A stretch of DNA of 64,000 nt from Hyperoodon ampullatus (GCA_949752795.1 OX457056.1:90914942-90978941); one strand, 5' to 3'. Shown: positions 12,054-23,769, counted from the first letter of the stretch. Notes: generated by a model from the sequence alone, not told the origin. Made by a program: numbers and translations.

Positions 12054-12518
12054 GTGGATGGAAAATGTCACCTGCCATATCAGTAAACAAAGGGTGCTGC
12101 CAACGTCAAGCCATTAGCCACTGCAGTCCCCCCAACATGCACTCTGAGGGGATTCGGGATGGAGAAAAGCAGGATCCAGGCCCTAGATAGTTAAGGTGCA
12201 TATCAAAGGAATGATTTCAATGAGCCCAGACTCTTGCATCTTTCTATGTGCTAATGAATTTAGCACATAGGAAAGTGCTAAATTCATTAACATGAGATGT
12301 CTGGGTTTTTTTTAATTAACAGTAACCTCTTGATGTTCCAACTACCTGGTTTTCTGTTGCAAAAACTCCTGTTTCCTAGCTCCTCCCTTACCTCTTAGGA
12401 GCAGTCCCTCAGAGCTATCTTAGAGGCTGCCTCCTAGGCCGAAGTCCTCAGCAAGTCTGTCAAATAAAACACAATTCTCAACTTTTAGGTTGTGCTTTTT
12501 GGTTTTTTTTCAGTCAAC
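12054..12518 (+). mobile_element. Solo endogenous-retrovirus LTR inserted in L1
   Basis: About 465 bases of non-L1 sequence interrupt an L1 exactly within its GAGATACCAC motif, and ACCAC is present on both sides as a short duplication. The segment contains an AATAAA signal near 12463 and a pyrimidine-rich end finishing near CAGTCAACA, with TG near its start (12055). These are the layout of a retroviral LTR. No gag, pol or env sequence is present, so recombination between two LTRs probably removed the interior. Exact ends are uncertain by a few bases. Confidence 0.72.
12241..12274. repeat. Hairpin-forming inverted repeat in the LTR
   Basis: CTATGTGCTAA and TTAGCACATAG are exact 11-base inverted arms around a 5-base TGAAT loop (12244-12270), extended by a further TTT/AAA with one bulge. 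Confidence 0.85.
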
Positions 12519-14639
12519 ACCACTACACAACTATTACAATGATCAAAATCTATAACAATGACAAAAACAAATGCTGGTGAGGATGTGGAACAACAGGAAC
12601 TCTCAGTCACCACTGGTGAGAATGTAAAAGGGAAGACAGTTTGAAGGTTTCTTACAAAACTAAATATATTCTTACCACACAACACAGCAACTGTGCTCTT
12701 TGGTATTTCCCCAAAGGAGGTGAAAACATATACACACAAAAACCTGCACACGGATGTTTTCAGCAGCTTTATTCATAATTGCCAAAACTTAGAACCAACC
12801 AAGATGTCCTTCAGTAGGTGAATGGATAAACAAACTGTGGTACATTGGACAATGGAGTATTATTCAGTGCTAAAACAAAATGAATTATATAGCCATGAAA
12901 AGACTTGGAAGAAACTTAAATGCATATTACTAAGTAAAATAAGCCAATCTGAAAAGGCTACATACTGTGTGATTCCAACTATTTGACATTCTAGAAAAGG
13001 CAAAACTATGAAGACAATAAAAAGATGAGTGACTTCCAGGGGTTGGAGGGAGGGAAGGATACATAGGTGGAGCACCGAGGAGTTTTAGGGGCACAGTACT
13101 ATTCTGTATGACACTGTAATGATGGATACATGCCATTATACATTTGTCAAAACCCATAGAATGCACAACACCAAGATTGATATTGTAAACTATGGACTTT
13201 GGGTGATTATGATGTGTCTATGTAGGTTCATCAATTGTAACAAATGTATCAAATTAATGTAAAATGTCAATAGTAGGGGAAATGGGTGGGGCTGGGAGGG
13301 GTGGGTAGCAGAAGCGGGTACATGGGAACTCTCTGTACTTTCTGTTCAAATTTCTGTAAACTTGAAACTGCTCTTCACAAAAAAAAAGTCTATTAATTTT
13401 TTAAAAAAGAAAGAAAAGCCTACTCTATTCCTGTCAGCCAGAAGAACCAAAGGTGCCTGAGAAGAGTCACAATAAACAGCAGACCAATCCAAAGCTTAAA
13501 ACAATAATGTACTTGGACCAAGAGAAGAAAACAGTTTTAAGTCAATTACAATAAAATGTCAAAAACACAAATCAGGTTATATGGTAGACAAATTGAAAGC
13601 AGAAACAAAGATAGCAAAATCAGATTAGGGAATAAAAGAAAACTTCAACTTCTGGGGAGGCCAGTTGGATTGGTGTATCTTTCAACCAACTATCCAAAGC
13701 AAAACTCTACATTTGAAAGCAACTGTTTCTGAAGAGAAGAAAAGTAATGTGCACGCTGTACATGTTGAGAGGTACAATATGAAAGCATTGTTTGATGGAT
13801 TCAGTGCACAAACACAATTTGCTATATAAGGCAAGGTATACCTCAAAATTCCTTCATGAATGAAGGAATCTCATACCAGACACCATTCACTTCTTATGGA
13901 AACAAAACATTATTTAATATTTATTAAGATATTTTGCATGTTATCTTACTTTATGCTAACAAACCAAATCTTATTTCAAGCGATAAGCTGATAAACGCCT
14001 CTCTTTAAAAAAAAAAAAAAAAAAGTGTCCTGATTTGCAGCATTTGCTAATTTCCATCATGGAAATACTCCTCCCATCATGGCTGATTTCAAGCCGCCAA
14101 TAATTTAACAACCAGATGGTAAAATTCCTGGCAGGAACCAGGTGCAAAACACCACATCAAGTTACTGTTCATGTATGACAAGGAAACTGACTTCTAATTA
14201 AAGTCGATTGTCCCATTTGAATGGAATGTGAACTTAGGTTCTCAGTTTAAGAACTTTCAGATCAGTGGCTTTATTTCCTCCACAACTGCCAGATTTTGAT
14301 ATATCATTTTTTCTTCCTTAAAAGTCTATATTATTAACATACTCTTTGCTTAGAATGACTATTTGCCAAATCAAGTACTTTTGTTGCTCTTCAAATTCAT
14401 TTATATAAAATGGGCTAAAAAGAAAAAGCGTCCCCATTTTGATCAGATATATATTTACCTCTATTTTCTTTTAACTCTCTTTTAGTTATATTTACTCCAT
14501 TTAAATCTGTCTTGGGGTGTTATACAACAAAAATTTAAAAATTCTTCCTCAACATTTAATCAGTTCTTCTCAGTACCTTTACTAAAATTTTGTCACTGAT
14601 TTTATTATCATAAACTAAATTCACACTCAAATATGCTTC

Positions 14640-15060
14640 CTATTCTGCTCATTAACAATCAGTTTTTGTATCAGTACCATTCTTTTAATTATTGTAACTT
14701 TTCATAATAGTTTTTATCATCTGTTGGCACAAATACTCCTGGTGTACTCATTATCTTCAGGAATTTCTCACCTATTGTCATTCACTTATACTTCCAAGCT
14801 TATGCATACTTTCACAAAATAATTAGAAGAAAATTGACATCTTAAATAAGACTTCTTATCTAGAACCTGGATACCCTCACTAATTTGTCTTCTTTCATGT
14901 ACCCAAAGGAAAATGTATACTTTCCTTCATAGGGGAATCTATTTAATTCTTATTAATTCTGTTCCTAAATACTTTAAGTGTCTATTCTATGTGAACGAAA
15001 TCATTTTCCTCACTACTCAGTCCAACTTTTTTGCTTCTGGATGAATTTCAATGGATAGAA
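14640..15060 (-). mobile_element. Ancient antisense L1 ORF2 remnant
   Basis: TTTTGTATCAGTACCATTCTTTT and the T-rich pattern that follows resemble reversed L1 ORF2. Uncertain, with no intact motif. Confidence 0.4.
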
Positions 15061-15394
15061 AAATTAAGACTTTTGCTTGTTCTTTGGACAGCTGTTCCTA
15101 AAATGTTTATTTATCCTAGGCTAAACTATTCCCATTAAAAACAATTTCTAAACATAGAAGTCCTATGACATCTTTGGCACATTTCCAATGTTTTTTACTT
15201 GAAATCTACTACAGAAATATCGCTTATTATAAAGCTGAAGAAAAATGACCTATCATCTAAATAATCCATTATTCACTCAGCCAAAGTCTCCCTGAGGTTA
15301 TTATTTTCCTGTAGTCTTTTGAACCTTCAGAAGCTCGCCTAAGAAACTCTTCTAAAATTTAGAAATAATGTGGTATTTTTAAAATATGCATGGA

Positions 15395-15500
15395 CCTAGG
15401 AGTCAGAAGACAAGAGCCCTGGACTTGGCTACTGAATATCATTATAATCTTGGTCAAAATATTTAACCTCTCTAAGCTCTGCTTCCCCACCAGAAAATGA
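15395..15500 (+). mobile_element. MIR SINE remnant
   Basis: AGTCAGAAGACAAGAGCCCTGG, CTTGGTCAAAATATTTAACCTCTCTAAGC and TTCCCCACCAGAAAATGA follow MIR consensus order. Confidence 0.7.
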
Positions 15501-16725
15501 ACGAGTTGACTTATATCTCAACTGTGGGTATGGTATCAGAAGCAACAAAAAAGTTGTTTTCATTTTGGTTCTCCACTCTTCTGCCCATAAAAATATTCAC
15601 TGCCAATGAAAAACCTATTGTGGCAAAATCTTCTCCTCTGGCCAGACATGAACCAGGGCCTCACCACAGGATAGCCCTAAAGTGAAAATATGAACACCAA
15701 AATCCTGCAGCAAACATACCCAGTTGTTTCATCCAGCAAACGTACCTAGACCCAGGGCTTGGCAGAGGTAGATAACTGCATATGGTTGTGTAGCCATTTT
15801 TCTTTGACTTCCAAGAAGGTGAGCAGAATCTAAATAGGTGGGCTGAGTCCTCTATACCCCTGAGGCTGATATGACTTAAACAAACCAAGAACAAAGGGGC
15901 TTCCTCTTAATGTCTTAATTGATAGCTAACTAAGGCTCACAGAGACTGAGCCTGCTTTCCCTTCCATCACTCTTGGGATTATACTTTAAAATAGTACTGT
16001 AGCTGTATGGCTCACACACTTAATTAGCTGACAAAGAAATATAACTGCACACCTACTGGTATCCAGCAGCCAGAGACAAAGGAAACAAATAAAATATTTA
16101 CCATTCACCAGCAGCAAATATTTTTATAGGTTTCAAAACACCAAGTCTATTTCAATTAAAACAAATTAAACAAAGATGTTGATTCTTGCTTTATTATTCA
16201 ACACCATCCTGAAGGTTATGGGATGATATAAGTAAATGCAATAATACAAGAAAATGAAATATTGTTATAAATATTGAAAAAGAAGACATGAAATTTCTTT
16301 ATTAACTAGCAATTATGTAGGAATGAAAATCGATAAAAACCTATTCACAAGTATAAATAGGTAGGGATACATTTAATAAAAAAGCATAGGACTTATATAA
16401 AGGAAAATTCAAGAACTTCTTAAAGAACATAAAAAGAAGACATGAACAAAGGTAAGGACATACTTATAGATAAAAGCATTTGTTATTATGTGTCAATTCT
16501 CACAAAATTAATATATTAATTAGTAAATTCCGATTAAGATTTCAGGACTATTTTGTTCAGATTATATTGGATAAAATTATCTTAGAATATACTAGGAGGA
16601 ATAAATACCTAAGAACAGCTAAAAAAATTATTTATAAAGAATACAAACACTATTCTCTAAATCAGAAGATAATATAATCAGAACAGATTATAACTATAAT
16701 CAAAACATATATCAAAATATAACAT

Positions 16726-17117
16726 AAAATGTTGAACATCACTAATCACAAGGGAAATGCAAATCAAAATCACACTGAGATACCATCTTACACCTGTCAG
16801 AATGGCTATCATCAAAAAGACCACAAATAACAAATGTTGGCAAGGATGTGGAGAAAAGGGAACCCTTGTACACTGTTGGTGGGAGTGTAAATTGGTGCAG
16901 CCACTGTGGAAAACAATATGGAGGTTTCTCAAAAATCTAAAAATAGAACTACCATATGACCAAGCAATTCCACTCCTGGGTATATATCCGAAAAAAGCAA
17001 AAACACTAATTCAAAAAGATACGTGCACCCCAATGTTCACAGCAGCATTGATAACAATTGCCAAGACATGGAAGCAACCTAAGTGTCCATCAACAGATGA
17101 ATAGATAAAGAAGATAT

Positions 17118-17165
<48 letters not shown>

Positions 17166-17625
17166 AGTATGTGTATACGGAATACTACTCACCCATAAAA
17201 AAGAATGAAATTTTGCCATTTGCAACAATATGGATGGACCTGGAGGACATTATGCTAGGAGAAGTAAATCAGACAGAGAAAGACAAATACTATATGACAT
17301 TACTTATATGTGGAATCTAAAATACAACTAACTAGTGAATATAACAAAAAAGAAGCAGACTCACAGATATAGAGAACAAACTAGTGGTTACCAGTGGGAA
17401 GAGGGAAGGGGAGAGGGGCAATATAGTGGTAGGGGATTAAGAAGTACAAACTATTACATATAAATAAGCTACAAGGATACAATGTACAACACAGGGAATA
17501 TAGCCAATATTTTGTGACTATGGAGTACAACCTTTAAAAATTGTGAATCACTATACTGTACACCTGTAACTTATGTAATATTGTACATCAAATATACTTC
17601 GATTAATAAAAACTTAGTAAAATGG
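16726..17625 (+). mobile_element. L1 3' end with intact ORF2 C-terminus and TA repeat
   Basis: From about 16757 to 17104 an open frame encodes the last part of L1 ORF2 ([18 protein letters not shown] ... [21 protein letters not shown]). A TA microsatellite follows, then the L1 3' UTR (TATGGATGGACCTGGAGG, TACACCTGTAACTTATGTAA). It is 5'-truncated and cannot be active. Confidence 0.9.
17120..17158 (+). repeat. TA dinucleotide microsatellite
   Basis: An uninterrupted TA run of about 39 bases leads into GTATGTAAGTATGTG. It replaces the usual GGTATATATA segment of the L1. Confidence 0.95.
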
Positions 17626-17859
17626 GTAAATATATATATATAATGACTATATCAGAATACAATGTAAAAGTAATGAACTTAGTGAATATTAAGTACAGAT
17701 AAATTAGATTAATATAAAAGATTAGAGAACCTCCCAAAAATCCCAGAATAAGAATTCAACATAGGCAAGATTAGAGGGGAGGGAATGATTTATTTAGTAA
17801 TAATGTTGGACTATCTTCCTACTCATCTGCAGAAAAATAAACATAATATACTCAAAAAC

Positions 17860-18420
17860 CAAATTCCAGATGGATATAAAGTAAAAATGTTTTAAAGTCT
17901 TAGAAAAAAAACATTCAAAGGCAACATGTATAATCCAGGAGAGAGGAGGCTTTTAGCCAAGATAGAAAGCCCAAAATTATTAAAAAATAAAAAAAGAGAG
18001 CAAGAGAGAGAGAAAGAAAAAGATGAATGTACTCAACCAAATAAAAATTTTAAATATTTATAAGGCAAATGATACCATAAACAAGAAAGGACAAAGTCAG
18101 GGAAAAAATAGAATGCAGATGACAGAAAGTATAAAATATTCAAAGAGCTCTTACAAATTTTTTTAAAAAGACAACACAACAGAGAAAAAACTGGCAAAAG
18201 ACATAATTAGACAATTCACATAAGAACCAATCTAAGAAGACAACAGATGAAAAAATATTCAAACTTTGTAATGCCCAGAAAATGAAAATTAAACTAGCAG
18301 TGAGCTTTCATTTTATACACAAATGTTAAATTTGTGCCAAATATTAAAAAGAATAATTGGATCTACTGCTGGCAAGGTATAGGGAAATTAACACTTAGCA
18401 CACTGCTGATGGAAATGTCA
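17860..18420 (+). mobile_element. Ancient L1 ORF2 remnant
   Basis: CAGATGGATATAAAG, AGAAAAAACTGGCAAAAGACATAATTAG, AGAAGACAACAGATGAAAA and GGATCTACTGCTGGCAAGGTATAGG align loosely with the L1 ORF2 3' region. Heavily decayed. Confidence 0.55.
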
Positions 18421-18769
18421 TGTCCACCTAAGTACAGTCCAGTAGGGTGGACAGAAGGATGAGTATTCTGGCCCCTATAGCAGAACATGACAGATATAAA
18501 TTTCTTAGATCTTTAGGCTCTTCCATGCAACTTCCTGATTACAATTTAGCTTTTATGACCTACCTCACAGGAGAGCAAAGAATGGTCTGCCAGCTCCAGC
18601 ATTAACGCTCATTCACTTGGCGTATTTCTCACTGTAAATTAGTAAATTGGCAAACATAAAAGCTTGTCTCTGTCAGACTGTTTACAACAATTCTGCCCTC
18701 TGGAAAAGATTTCATATCCACTCGCAGCATTCTGGCTAAGTCAAGTTTTCTGACCTGATGCTGGTCTTT

Positions 18770-18895
18770 GCCAGCCTTCTCTGGCAATTCCTTAAATCAG
18801 AATCAAAATCTTTGGAGGGAGGCCCAGGCATCTGTATGTTTTTGAAAACTCCCTAACGTGGTTCTACTGTGCAGCCAGGGTGAAAAGCACTGCCT
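18770..18895. mobile_element. MER5-like hAT remnant
   Basis: TCAGAATCAAAATCTTTGGAG, CCCAGGCATCTGTATG and GCAGCCAGGGTGAAAAGCACTG resemble the MER5/Charlie group end sequence. Decayed, with no clear duplication. Confidence 0.5.
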
Positions 18896-19140
18896 TCCAC
18901 TATTCTCCTAAAGCAGAACAGTTGGTTCTATACAATGATTTTACTTAAAACTAATTCTGATGATAAACTTTGAAAAACACAGTAAACAAGGAAACCTTCT
19001 TATATAATACCACAAATAATATCCATCAAGCAATTCAGAGAGAGTTAAATGAATGCATGTCAGGGACAAAGCTCTAGGAAGCAAAGTGAAGGATAGTTCA
19101 TAAGATAACTCAAAAAACCTAATTTTAAAGAGTCATATAG

Positions 19141-19397
19141 AGGACTTCCCTGGTGGCACAGTGGTTAAGAATCCTCCTGCCAATGCAGGGGACATGGGTT
19201 CAAGCCCTGGCCCAGGAAGATCCCAGGCGCCACAACTACTGAGCCTGCACTCTAGAGCCTGCAAGCCACAACTACTGAAGCCCGCGCACCTAGAGCCCGT
19301 GCTCTGCAAGAGAAGCCACAACAATGAGAAGCCCACGCACTGCAATGAAGACCCAACACAACCAAAAATAAAAACAAATAAATAAATAATTTTTTAA
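19141..19397 (+). mobile_element. CHR SINE, long type with deleted middle
   Basis: CHR head and the GACCCAACACAACC end with an AAATA tail are present. The approximate duplication is AAAGAGTCATATAG (19127-19140) and AAAGTCATACATAG (about 19398-19413). It is shorter than full long-type copies. Confidence 0.9.
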
Positions 19398-19882
19398 AAA
19401 AGTCATACATAGTTCTCCCAGTTCATACTAGAAATCTTGATGAATTGATTTCTCTCTCAGGGTTTCAGCCACTTCACTTTACTCACTGTCCGTGACCCAA
19501 ACCACATATCTTGGTGCCCAATCAATCCTCTGCCTTTCATTAGCTGTGATTTCAAAGGGTAAAGTTTCAATGATCTAATTTCATTGATTCCTCCCTGTGC
19601 CCTATATTCCATATCTAGTCTACCCATCAAATCCCATCACTACTAAAAGTAATCCCCCCATCCTTTTTCTGCATAGCTAAATTTTAAGTTTAGGTCCTAA
19701 TAACAGTCTATGTAAACTCCTGAAAAGTCTTCCTTCACAGTTATCCCTGCCTCTTAGCGGACGAAATATCGACTTCACATAGCAGCCAAAGGGACTACTT
19801 TATACTTGAACCATTACTAGGCTCTTATATACCAAACCATGGTAATCCAGTGCCTCTGTACTCTGCATAAAAATGCACCACT

Positions 19883-20099
19883 GGGCTTCCCTGGTGGCGC
19901 AGTGGTTGAGAGTCCGCCTGCCAATGCAGGGGACACGGGTTCGTGCCCCGGTCCGGGAAGATCCCACATGCCGCGGAGCGGCTGGGCCCGTGAGCCATGG
20001 CCGCTGAGCCTGCACGTCCAGAGCCTGTGCTCCGCAACGGGAGAGGCCACAACAGTGAGAGGCCCGCGTACCACACACCAAAAAAAAAAAAAAAAAAAA
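19883..20099 (+). mobile_element. CHR SINE, short type
   Basis: This full-length element has a long A-tail and the duplication GCACCACT at 19875-19882 and 20100-20107. Confidence 0.93.
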
Positions 20100-20247
20100 G
20101 CACCACTAATTACCCTCAGGAATATTACTAAAGCCATTTTGTTGGAACATTATTTTCTTTTCTTCCATAGTCTCCCTACGATAAAAATGGCTCATTCATA
20201 CACTCCTCCAAAATTTTACATGAATTTTCTTCAACTTTTTTTTTTCA

Positions 20248-20850
20248 AAACAATTTTTTAAGAGCAGCTTTAGGCTCACAGCTAAATTGAGAGGAAGGTA
20301 CAGAGATTTCCCATAAACCTCCTGCTCCCACACATGCATCCTTCCCCCATTATCAACATCTCCTGGTACATCTGCTACAGTTCATGAATCTATATCGACA
20401 CATCATCACCCAAAATCCATAGTTTATATTAAGGTTCACTCTTTGTGTTGTACATTCCATAGGTCTGAACAAATGTATCCATCACTGTAGTATCATACAC
20501 AGCAGTTCCATTGCCCTAAAAATCCTCTGTGCACCACCTACTCATCCCTCCCTCTCCCCAGCCCTTGGCAATCACTCCTCATTTTACTGTCTCCATAATT
20601 TTGCCTTTTCCAGAATGTCATATAGTTGGAAACATACACTATGTAGCCTTTTAGACTGGCTTCTTTCACTTAATAATATGCAATTTTGCTTTCTCCATGT
20701 CTTTTCATGGCTTGATAGCTCATTTCATTTTACCACTGGATAATATTCCATAGTCTGGATGTACCGCAGTTTATTCATTTACCTACTCAAGGACATCTTG
20801 GTTGCTGAGTTGTGGCAATTATGAATAAAGCTGCTATAAACATCAGTGAA
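20248..20850 (-). mobile_element. Antisense L1 3' end
   Basis: AAGAGCAGCTTTAGGCTCACAG, GTCTGAACAAATGTATCC, CCAGAATGTCATATAGTTGG, CACTGGATAATATTCCATAG and AATAAAGCTGCTATAAACAT are reversed L1 3' sequence, including the reverse of ORF2's last codons. Confidence 0.9.
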
Positions 20851-21168
20851 GCTTATTTTAAACAAAAAAGAGCCATTAAATGCATATAATGTAAATCTGT
20901 TGTTATTATGTTACATTGTTACTATATTGCATGTTAATGGACATTAATTTATTCTTCAATTTTTATGAATGCCTTTGTGAGCTACTTTCTGCATCACATG
21001 GATCAATACATACAATTGAAATATATAACTTCTAAAACATTTCATATGATTTTCTACTATGAACTACCATCACATTTATAATTCATCATCTTCTAGTAGA
21101 AACAGGTCTGACAATTCAGAATTTGGTTTCTATAGCCTTCCCCATTCAAAGTGATTTCTCTTTTTGTA

Positions 21169-21186
21169 AAAACCCTTAAGATTCAC
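21169..21186 (+). repeat. Target-site duplication, left copy, of the ATG14 retrocopy
   Basis: AAAACCCTTAAGATTCAC here matches AAAACCCTTAA plus AATTTCAC at 22006-22024, with one substitution and one indel. It begins with an A-run after a T-run, as expected for L1 endonuclease cleavage, and its right partner directly follows the retrocopy's poly(A). Confidence 0.75.
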
Positions 21187-21527
21187 CTGGTTGAAAACAA
21201 AATCCCATGTGACTGGCTCTGCTCTCAGGCCATCATGGCGTCTCCCAGTGGGAAGGGAGCCAGGGCTCCGGAGGCTCCTGGTTGCGGGCTCCAGCCACTC
21301 AGCCGGGACCTGGTAGACTCCATGGACCACGAGGAGGGGCTGTACATGGGAGTTGAGCGGTGTCCACTGTGTGCAATACCACCCGCCAGCAGCTGACATG
21401 CACCAAGTGCGTCCAGAGAGGTGATTTAGTCTACTCCGATCACCATGACCGTGAAAGGTTTATAGACAACAAGGAAAGGTTAAGCCAACTTAAGAGCAAG
21501 CAAGAATAATTTCAAAAAGAAGTGTTA

Positions 21528-21720
21528 GGGACTTCCCTGGTGGCACAGTGGTTAGGACTCCGCTCTCCCAGTGCAGGGGCCCGGGTTCAACCCCTGGTCA
21601 GGGAACTAGATACCACATGCATGCCTCAACTAAGAGTTCACATGCCACAACTAAGGAGCCAGTGAGCCACAACTAAGACCCAGTGCAACCAAATAAACAA
21701 ATAAATATTAAAAAAAAAAA
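21528..21720 (+). mobile_element. CHR SINE inserted in the ATG14 retrocopy
   Basis: A tRNA-like head (ACTTCCCTGGTGGCACAGTGG), B-box-like GGTTCAACCCC and an A-rich tail are present. The 12-base duplication AAAGAAGTGTTA is exact at 21516-21527 and 21721-21732 and is ATG14 coding sequence, so the SINE arrived after the retrocopy. Confidence 0.92.
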
Positions 21721-21765
21721 AAAGAAGTGTTAAAGGCTATGGAAGGAAAATGGATAACAGATCAG

Positions 21766-21960
21766 CTGGGGACGCAGGTTCAATCCCTGGTCAGGGAGCT
21801 ATGACCCCACATGCCGCAGGGCAACAAAGCCCGCGTTCCACAACTAGAGAGAAGCCTGCGCACCGCGAAAGATCCCGCATGTCGCAAGGGAGATCCCATG
21901 TGCCATAGCTAAGACCCGACACAGCCAAATTAATTAATTAATTAATTTTAAAAATATATG
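21766..21960 (+). mobile_element. Partial CHR SINE forming the 3' part of the ATG14 retrocopy
   Basis: This piece starts at GGGACGCAGGTTC, which in full CHR elements follows ...CCAATGCAG; the head and A-box part are missing. It runs to the GACCCGACACAGCCAAATT end with a TTAA-repeat tail. It has no own duplication at its left edge, consistent with arrival as part of the retrocopied transcript. Confidence 0.8.
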
Positions 21961-21986
21961 CATTTAAAAAAAGAATTACTTAAAAA

Positions 21987-21992
21987 AATAAA
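21987..21992 (+). promoter_or_regulatory. AATAAA polyadenylation signal in the ATG14 retrocopy
   Basis: AATAAA lies 8 bases before a 9-base A-run that ends the retrocopy. This spacing suits a genuine mRNA 3' end captured by reverse transcription, although A-rich SINE tails can contain the hexamer by chance. Confidence 0.55.
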
Positions 21993-23769
21993 TGCTCATC
22001 AAAAAAAAACCCTTAAAATTTCACTCACTTTAGCAAAATTTTTTAAAATAGCATGCATAATAAAAACCAACTAGTGGACCCAAAATAAAATTTTCAGAAG
22101 TAACAGGCACTGTCCTGTAACATCCTGCATTAATAGATTAGGAGGAGGAATAATTAAGAGAACACAGCCCATTCCATCCTGCCAAATGTTAAGCAACTAT
22201 GACTTTTCAATGTGATAATGAGATTGTAAACTTGGTTACCTCCAGAAAAGAAGTCTAAGGGTTTGGCCAGTAGTGAAACAGTCTAAAACTGAATGATTTG
22301 GGGTATAAACACTATAACAGGCCAGATACCTGTCAGATGTTATATTTAAAATATTCAGCAATCAGGACAAAGGGACAGTCAGAACAGCTTCTGGCTGTAA
22401 ATACCAGTACAGCCATAAGGATGCATTATAGCTGAATATCAGCAACACTGAAGGTAATAAAAAATCTAGTAATGGAGGCAGAATGTGGTATCTAAAGAGT
22501 ATGAGAACAGGTAAAAAGCACCAGGGGATCCAAGAAATAACAAGAGATATGGCAGTTAGACAGATTCATAATGCAAAGTCTAAGAACAGGATATATATGG
22601 CCATGCACCTAGGGAGGTGGGTTTAATCATTAAAAAGGTATGTCAGCAGAACTTGATTCTCATCTAGTTTTACTTTTGTTTTCGGATGAGAACTTCATTC
22701 TCTTGAAGGGCAAAGCAGGGTCTCATATTTGGAAGAAATGGAATACCAAAGATTTTGACAAGGCAAGGCTCAGGAAGGAACGAGTACCATTATTAGAGGT
22801 GGAGCCTTTGACACAAGAATGGGTAGCAGCCCAGACATTGGAACTGATGAATAAAACCAAGCCAAAACTCATAGTGAGGTAAAGCTGATGCTGAGCTGTC
22901 TAGACTAGTGAGCTAGGGCTCTCCCAAACCAACGTCCCATCTTAGCATAGGATTGGACCCAGGATCTGATGTAAGACTGAGTCTACACATGACTACGATA
23001 GAAGGTACAAACAGGAAAAGGTTGTGACATCAGGATTTATGGAATAGTGGGTCTGAAACTTACCATACATATTACACTGACCTTTTTGATTACTCTCAGA
23101 CACCTAGGAATACTGTGACCATCTGTGTTACAGTTTCCTGATTTCAAATTTCCTATCTAATTATTAGACTATATATCAAATTTAAAACAAATCATGAAAC
23201 CAAATACTTAATGAGTTAGATAATCAGCTGCACTTCTCACAACACAAAATGTTTAGACTTGAAGATAAAATCTGCCTTTTGTCAAATGAAGTAAACCTAG
23301 CTTAAGGAGTCAGAACATTTAAAATAAAATTGGAGAAAGCAGGCTCATGATTCCTAAACTCAATGATATCTGCAGCTGGGAACTCCAAACTCAGGGACCA
23401 TCACAGACTTCAACAGTTCCCTTAACAGCACACTGAGTTGGCTGCCTTGTCTAGGCTTCATTTTTTAAAGCAGACAGATTTTTCTGAGGGATGAGAGGGT
23501 ATCTGGGCACTAAGCAGTAGGTGATTCTTTTTCACTGTGACCAATGGATACGTCTCTGAAGTTAATGTCAATGAGAACATAAATTACCCTACCAAATTCC
23601 TTTTATAAAAGTCTAGTTAAAAATCTCCTTTACCTCCCATATCTACCCCAAGACCTATTGTTCCTAGTCTTAAACAGTCCCCATATCCATAACTGAGTTA
23701 GTATTTTGTAAAGCATTTAGAAGACAACCCACCCACCCATGTGGTAGGCATTACATACGTGTTCGCTAA

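Larger units (their letters stand above)
11533..13412 (+). mobile_element. L1 3' portion, split by a solo LTR
   Basis: L1 ORF2-like sequence (AACTCAAAATGGATCATAGA, TGGGCAAAACATCTGAATAG, AAATGCAAATTAAGACAACAATGAG) runs to 12053. It resumes at 12519 and continues to the L1 3' end and A-run near 13380-13412. The frame is broken by many stops. A weak duplication of AAGCCTAC lies at about 11524-11531 and 13415-13422. It also contains a heptamer minisatellite at 11559-11626. Confidence 0.85.
21187..22009 (+). pseudogene. ATG14: ATG14 (Barkor) 5' retrocopy fused to a SINE-derived 3' end
   Basis: From ATG 21235 the frame reads [18 protein letters not shown] ... [12 protein letters not shown], a close match to the N-terminus of ATG14, the autophagy-specific subunit of the Beclin-1/VPS34 lipid kinase complex. 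The similarity continues in other frames (LTC.KCVQ, DRERFID, KEVLKAMEGKWITDQL) to 21765, about residue 109. It is dead: a 2-base insertion after the CPLC cysteines (about 21374) shifts the frame, TAA at 21507-21509 replaces a Glu codon, and a CHR SINE interrupts it at 21528-21720. After CAGCTG (21765) the sequence switches to the inner part of another CHR SINE, then AATAAA (21987-21992) and poly(A) (22001-22009). A matching duplication, AAAACCCTTAA plus a similar ATT(T)CAC, flanks the whole unit (21169-21186 and 22006-22024), so it was inserted as one reverse-transcribed piece. The rest of ATG14 is absent. Confidence 0.85.

Noticed and set aside
21235..21396. Functional short ATG14-like protein on the plus strand
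   Set aside because: The frame ends soon after the CPLC motif because of a 2-base insertion, and the locus is a TSD-flanked retrocopy with a further nonsense codon and a SINE.
22640..22882. Plus-strand open frame of 80 codons
   Set aside because: No recognised similarity and no supporting splice or regulatory context; expected by chance in 64 kb.
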